Source of the DNA: Tunturiibacter gelidiferens
GTDB taxonomy: Bacteria > Acidobacteriota > Terriglobia > Terriglobales > Acidobacteriaceae
NCBI RefSeq assembly: GCF_013410115.1
Contig: NZ_JACCCV010000001.1
Coordinates: 1 to 64,000 of the forward strand
DNA: 64,000 nt
Reading direction: 5' to 3'
Below, in pieces: positions 60,501 to 64,000 of this stretch (the first letter of the stretch is position 1; every line of letters starts with the position of its first letter). The notes under the pieces are model-generated. The model was not told the origin of the DNA. It did no database searches and was given only the letters and a program-made list of their open reading frames with translations. A program made the position numbers and the translations under genes.

Positions 60501-61257
60501 CCTCGCCGCACTCAAAGAGTTCTCCGACCTCGGCGCAGGCTTCAAAATAGCCGCCCTCGACCTCGAGCTACGCGGTGCAGGCAATATGCTCGGCGGCGAG
60601 CAATCCGGCCACATCGAAGCCATCGGCTTCGAGATGTACACGACCATGCTCGAAGAGGCCGTCCGCAAGATGAAGGGCGAAGAAGAAAAACCCGCCCACG
60701 CCAACACCGTCATCAACCTCGGCATCTCCGTCCGCATCGACAGCGACTACATCCCCGAAGAGAACCAGCGCCTCCGCATGTACAAGCGCATCGCCGGCGC
60801 CCAAACCCAGGCCGACCTCGCCGACGTCCGCGCCGAACTGCAAGACCGCTACGGCACACCACCCGAAACCGTCCTGAACCTCCTGGCCGCAGGCGAGATC
60901 CGCCTCCACTGCGAACAACTCGGCATCTCCCAGCTCGACCGCAAGCGCACACAGGTCGAACTCCCCAACCCCAAAGGCAACAGCGCCCGCGGCTCAGCAA
61001 AAGCCCAGCCCATCAAGACCTTCGTAGAGATGCTCCACGTCAAATTCGCCGCCGTCAACGCCGACCCCTCGCACTTCACCAACGGCAACAACAAAACCGT
61101 AGACCCTGCCACGCTGATGAAACTCGTAAGCCGCAACACCAAACGTGGAGCCCAGTTCACCCCACAAGGCACCTTACGCTGGCCCCTCCCCTCCGCGAAA
61201 TCCGAGGAAGTCCTCAGCGAAACCCGCGCCCTCCTCGACTCTCTCACCACCACCTAG
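57508..61257 (+). CDS. mfd: Transcription-repair coupling factor Mfd
   Basis: 1249 residues, slightly longer than E. coli Mfd (1148). N-terminal UvrB-like region (LSPHPEIQETRAATLW), RNA polymerase-interacting domain (GDYVVHVEHGISRYCGL), SF2 translocase with Walker A CGDVGYGKTEVAMRAAF, DEEQ box LLVVDEEQRFGVRHKE, SATPIPRTLHMSLIGLRDMS and QLRGRVGRSNRRAYSYL, then a TRCF C-terminal domain. It displaces stalled RNA polymerase and recruits excision repair. It has no obvious operon partners. Confidence 0.98.
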   Translation: MVLPFVRELLADLEHSEAFERVRRHLSGGTGRRRVSGLTFTARALYLPFFVRVAQAPCVIIVADNKAAEALQAAVIAACELTGALPAVSVLRLPAHDVLPFENLSPHPEIQETRAATLWKIATGQAKLVIAPVEAACMRLFPRDYYRALTLHLKIGEEYMPDMLVEHLLSVGYAKVDVVEMPGQVTLRGGILDVYSPEMDRPVRIDFFGDEIESIRRFDPDTQRSASTLDSALLLPLTETPVTDKLLTAINARLTRAGKAGAALEGGEEPAELLTHVSTRTGEATIFPGWEFFAPVAGANLTLLDLLSASSPAAPRVFLEEPAMIKNQGERWWNKIEQRHERSGIGNLVRPEDIYLSPWDLDDRLHKFSGIELDQLGAVDILDADRSDLSEVDFATRPTMRFHGSIPAMIDAINALIKQEARILLTAPNQGEVERLAGLLQEYQLPYRLGSRNEQHGSSTVYTESSYLGGNTIDLRTPVIVKTPIAAGVQILELRERALDKGTAHGQIVIFGAQDLTDDADVTTRPVRRGKSKAAAFISDFRDLAVGDYVVHVEHGISRYCGLRVIEENDAPPLELMILEFADEAKLYVPLTRLDLIQKYRSSETGPPPELNKLGTQAWQKTKARVKKAMADMTAELLKLYAQRQAAVGTPFSPDTNMQHEFEDAFDFNETDDQLTAIADIKADMESTRPMDRLLCGDVGYGKTEVAMRAAFKAVQDSKQVAVLTPTTVLSFQHFESFKKRFANFPVNIEMISRFRTAKEKKIILEKAEAGKIDILIGTHAVLSKDLKFQDLGLLVVDEEQRFGVRHKERLKQMRAAIDVLSMSATPIPRTLHMSLIGLRDMSVIETPPKDRMAIQTIVAKFDEKLIRTAIEMELERGGQIYFVHNRVETIYDLASKIRELVPQARIVIGHGQLPEAELERVMLAFMNHEYDVLVATSIIENGLDIPLANTIIINRADRHGLSELYQLRGRVGRSNRRAYSYLLIPPETELTEIARRRLAALKEFSDLGAGFKIAALDLELRGAGNMLGGEQSGHIEAIGFEMYTTMLEEAVRKMKGEEEKPAHANTVINLGISVRIDSDYIPEENQRLRMYKRIAGAQTQADLADVRAELQDRYGTPPETVLNLLAAGEIRLHCEQLGISQLDRKRTQVELPNPKGNSARGSAKAQPIKTFVEMLHVKFAAVNADPSHFTNGNNKTVDPATLMKLVSRNTKRGAQFTPQGTLRWPLPSAKSEEVLSETRALLDSLTTT

Positions 61258-61271
61258 CCGGCAGCCGCCCT

Positions 61272-62204
61272 TCAGCGCGCAAGCTTCCACGAGCTATCCG
61301 GGTCATACATCGTCATCGCCTTCACAGCCGCCTCCGTCCCGTCTCCCAGATCCTTCTGATACACAGCCCCGCTTCTTCCAATAACAAAGGTCATCACGCC
61401 ACTGGCCCCATACTCCGCCGGCCACGCAACGATAGCGAAACCGCCCGTCATCTTCCCGTCCCTCACATAGTCCTTCGCGCCGCCGACCGCATGCGCTCCC
61501 TGCGCCTTCAACACCCGGTAGTAGTAGCCATGAAACGGCGTACGCTTCCCGCCCTGCTGTATGTCGTACCCCTCACTAGTCGCTGCAGCCACCAGGCTGC
61601 CAGCCGGACTCTCCTCCTCGCCCTCCTTCGTCTCCCAGTAAAGACCATTCTCCTTGCCCGGCGCACTCACAACGTGCTCCGCATACGCGCCCCTGGGGTT
61701 CCCGTCATGGCCTGACTCGGCATACACCTTCTGCGCATCACGTAAGGCCCGGCACACCTTGATAGCGTCCAGTTCGTTTTGCCCAATCCGCCGATAAGCC
61801 AACTCCTGCGCGCCTTTTACCGCGTCGAAGTGCCATGCACCATCGGCCTTCACAATTGGGAACGGCAGCGGCCACGCACTCGTTCCCACGGTCAGGGTGA
61901 CCATGTCCGGCCCGTTGTGAACAAACGCATGCGCCTTTTCGTAGCCCTTCAGGAAACCCACCCGCCCATTCTCATCGGCCGTCGCATCACCCGACGACAG
62001 CAGGTCCTGCGCCTGTGTCCCCAGGATCTCTTTCAATGCGGCATCATCCTTCGCCTTGACCGCCAACACAAACGCGCCCGCCGCCGCCCGATAGGTCGGA
62101 AATGTCTTCACCTGCGAGTCCTGCGCCAACGCAGACGCCGCACCGAAGGTCAGCAGTGTCGCAACAAGGGATCGAGACCACCAATCACGCCTGTAAAGTT
62201 TCAT
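61272..62204 (-). CDS. DUF2950 exported protein
   Basis: 310 residues. Signal peptide WWSRSLVATLLTFGAASALA, then DUF2950 motifs: FPTYRAAAGAFVLAVKAKDD, GYYYRVLKAQGAHA and GFAIVAWPAEYGASGVMTF. Function unknown, probably periplasmic. Its ATG overlaps the stop of the DUF3300 gene (ATGA), so the two are translationally coupled; this gene pair recurs in other bacteria by my recollection. Confidence 0.9.
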   Translation of the reverse strand: MKLYRRDWWSRSLVATLLTFGAASALAQDSQVKTFPTYRAAAGAFVLAVKAKDDAALKEILGTQAQDLLSSGDATADENGRVGFLKGYEKAHAFVHNGPDMVTLTVGTSAWPLPFPIVKADGAWHFDAVKGAQELAYRRIGQNELDAIKVCRALRDAQKVYAESGHDGNPRGAYAEHVVSAPGKENGLYWETKEGEEESPAGSLVAAATSEGYDIQQGGKRTPFHGYYYRVLKAQGAHAVGGAKDYVRDGKMTGGFAIVAWPAEYGASGVMTFVIGRSGAVYQKDLGDGTEAAVKAMTMYDPDSSWKLAR

Positions 62205-63622
62205 CTCGATCTACCTCCCGGACGTCCACCGGCACTGGCTTGGCCGCGACTGCTGGCCTGACGCGTTGCCGCGCCATTGTTGTTGCCACCAAACCCGCCC
62301 GGCCGCGAACCAGTCTGCGGCTGAGGCCGTTGCGCCGGCTTCGCACCACCCTGTGGATGCCCGGAATAAGACCCTCCCGGCGCAGGACGACTTGGTGCAG
62401 GCCGCGTAGTAGGCGTAGGGCGAGCCGTTGGCGCGGGCCGAGTAGTAGGAGTAGGAGTAGGACGAGGGGCTGGTGCCGGCCGAGTGGTAGGAGTCGGCCT
62501 GCCACCTCCACCATTCCCAGGAGGTCGAGTCCCTCCCCCATTCCCGGGATTTCCGCCATTACCCGGCGGACGAGTCCCGCCTCCATTTCCATTCCCAGGA
62601 GGCCGAGTCCCGTTACCATTCCCCGGACGATTCCCGCCGTTGCCGTTGCCAGGCGGCCGCGTCCCGACATTGCCCCCCGGTGGCCTTCCACCATTCCCAT
62701 TATTCGGCGGACGTCCACCATTGTTCGGCGGCGGTCGATAACCCGGCTTGTTCGGTCCATTCGGTCGATACCCCGGCGGCGGCGGACGATACCCAGGACG
62801 GTTATTCCAATTATTCGGCGGTCGCGCATAAATAGGCCGGCCATACATCGGCGGCCGCGGCCGATACGGTGGATAAGGACTGTGGTAGTGGTTGTTGTAC
62901 ACCCAAACATTGTTATGGACGATCACACCGCGCCCACCCCAACCCCAACCCCATCCGCCCCACCCGTACGGCTGGTTGTTGTTGATCAGCGCCCCAATCG
63001 CGATCCCAGCCCCAAAGCTCAGCAAGGACGCCGCGACCACATCCCCCGTGCTCGGTCCGCTGACATAAACCTGCTGCGGCTGGTACTGCGGAACGTAAAC
63101 CACCTGCGGATTCGCCGGCTGCACCACCACCACCTTCGTCCCACCGTCCTGCTGCACCGAAACCGTCTGGTACTCATTGCTGTCCAGCGTACCCGAGGCA
63201 TACGCCTGCTGCCTCAACGTCTGTATCGCCGACATCACCGTCTGCTGGTTCGCCTTGAACGCCGCCCCCAGCGCCGCATAGTCATCAATATGCGTCGCCA
63301 TCATGTCCAGCACCTGCGGAAAAGTCACCAGCGAGACAAAAGCCGGATCAAACCCACCCTTCAAAGCCGCATCCTGCAACGCCTGCCCCTGCAGCCCGGA
63401 GTTCTGTTTCACCCAGTTGTTCGCATCGATGATCTGCTGAGGATCCGTCGATGCCGCGCAGATCTGCGCCAGCAGAGTATCCGGATACAACGCGATCGGT
63501 GCTACCAGTTGGGTCAACTGGTCTCCCGTAGGAATAGCCTGGGCATGACTTACGCTGCCGGAAACCCAGTGGCACGCGATCAAAGCGGCCAGGACAATCA
63601 CCATAACCCTGCGAAGGCACAT
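62201..63622 (-). CDS. DUF3300 protein with long Pro/Gly/Asn-rich tail
   Basis: 473 residues. Signal peptide VMVIVLAALIACHWVSGSVS. The DUF3300 domain (about 30-230) has LVAPIALYPDTLLAQICAAS, NNWVKQNSGLQGQALQDAAL and VYVPQYQPQQVYV, with a hydrophobic segment VAASLLSFGAGIAIGAL. From about residue 230 it becomes low complexity: Trp/Gly-rich, then Pro/Asn/Gly repeats (GYRPPP, TRPPGNGNGG) and Thr/Pro/Arg-rich PTPTTRPAP repeats. Probably an envelope-associated disordered protein. First gene of the pair. Confidence 0.9.
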   Translation of the reverse strand: MCLRRVMVIVLAALIACHWVSGSVSHAQAIPTGDQLTQLVAPIALYPDTLLAQICAASTDPQQIIDANNWVKQNSGLQGQALQDAALKGGFDPAFVSLVTFPQVLDMMATHIDDYAALGAAFKANQQTVMSAIQTLRQQAYASGTLDSNEYQTVSVQQDGGTKVVVVQPANPQVVYVPQYQPQQVYVSGPSTGDVVAASLLSFGAGIAIGALINNNQPYGWGGWGWGWGGRGVIVHNNVWVYNNHYHSPYPPYRPRPPMYGRPIYARPPNNWNNRPGYRPPPPGYRPNGPNKPGYRPPPNNGGRPPNNGNGGRPPGGNVGTRPPGNGNGGNRPGNGNGTRPPGNGNGGGTRPPGNGGNPGNGGGTRPPGNGGGGRPTPTTRPAPAPRPTPTPTTRPAPTARPTPTTRPAPSRPAPGGSYSGHPQGGAKPAQRPQPQTGSRPGGFGGNNNGAATRQASSRGQASAGGRPGGRSR

Positions 63623-63787
63623 CGAGTATCACCTCGAAACTGTCATATGAAACCATGTACAACAACCCGCGAGTTAACGAATTATCGGAGTGAAGGCACT
63701 CTAAGCCTGCCAATTATATGTCAATCTCCTCATCGTCCACCTCATACGCTTTCAACAACCCGGTCGCGATCTTCGAAGGAATCAAAC

Positions 63788-64000
63788 CTGCAGACCCATG
63801 CCAACGGAACGTTTGAAGTGAAGACCACCCCTCAGCCCGCTGACTCCGATGCTGGAGGCGAGGCCCTGGGCCGTCTCCTCCTCGACAAGCAGTTCCACGG
63901 CGACCTCGAAGGCACCAGCAAAGGCACGATGCTTGCTGCCGGAACAGCCGTCAAAGGCTCCGCCGGCTACGTCGCCATCGAGATCGTCACCGGAACCCTC
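63788..64000 (+). CDS. DUF3224 protein, N-terminal part (cut by window edge)
   Basis: 71 residues visible. The reading frame begins QTHANGTFEVKTTPQPAD, the family opening, and continues with KGTMLAAGTAVKGSAGYVAI. No ATG is in frame near the start; a CTG at 63788-63790 with GAAGGA 7 bp upstream is the best candidate. Function unknown, small beta-barrel-like family. Divergent from the DUF3300/DUF2950 pair. Confidence 0.8.
   Translation, partial: MQTHANGTFEVKTTPQPADSDAGGEALGRLLLDKQFHGDLEGTSKGTMLAAGTAVKGSAGYVAIEIVTGTL

Overview
The window looks like a chromosomal segment of an Acidobacteriota bacterium, probably Terriglobales/Acidobacteriaceae (Edaphobacter, Granulicella or Terriglobus type). 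This is judged from family recognition, not from a search. The evidence is high-GC, C-ending codon use, an ADOP-type macrolide-exporter-like permease, a giant Thr/Pro-rich MBG/Ig-like repeat protein with a characteristic C-terminus, DUF2950/DUF3300/DUF3224 proteins and an NF038122-type metalloprotease. No rRNA, tRNA, CRISPR array or complete insertion sequence was seen.

Layout. (1) 1-15.1 kb is the 3' part of one enormous + strand gene, open through the left edge, made of at least 61 tandem units of exactly 228 bp. It ends in an MBG-like domain, an Ig-like domain and a hydrophobic C-terminus, and is followed by a small outer-membrane beta-barrel gene. (2) 15.8-18.4 kb holds a secreted GH31 glycosidase. 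(3) 18.7-20.7 kb holds a TetR regulator divergent from a three-gene operon (DUF4267, NIPSNAP, DUF1772), with twin palindromic operator candidates between them. (4) 20.8-22.3 kb holds a zinc metalloprotease and a stand-alone copy of its C-terminal domain, bracketed by a 37-bp direct repeat. (5) 22.9-27.5 kb is a Kdp potassium pump operon that includes kdpF and a translationally coupled 34-residue membrane peptide but no adjacent kdpDE. A cNMP-binding/DUF1003 protein follows.

(6) 28.8-39.4 kb is a minus-strand efflux operon: membrane-fusion adaptor, ABC ATPase, a 99-residue permease relic, a full ADOP permease, a second ABC ATPase, a TolC-like channel, an NtrC-class response regulator and an NtrY-like kinase. 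Most junctions overlap or nearly overlap, so the exporter and its sensor system are probably one unit. (7) 39.5-43.2 kb is a bacterial NHEJ pair, Ku and LigD. (8) 43.5-47.3 kb has two convergent, overlapping CPBP-family membrane protease genes (one with altered catalytic residues) and an EF-G-like GTPase. (9) 47.7-50.6 kb is a LacI regulator divergent from a Tat-exported glucoamylase-family hydrolase. (10) 50.8-64 kb has ligA, a formate/nitrite-type channel, an MDR oxidoreductase, two tandem sugar-binding lipoproteins with no transporter beside them, mfd, a coupled DUF2950/DUF3300 pair and the start of a DUF3224 gene cut by the right edge.

Three same-orientation copies of a ~59-bp two-hairpin element (15.7, 43.4 and 50.7 kb) lie in intergenic gaps. 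The most unusual signals are the satellite-like higher-order organisation of the giant repeat gene, the ADOP permease embedded in a complete self-regulated exporter operon, and the protease/free-domain pair inside direct repeats.
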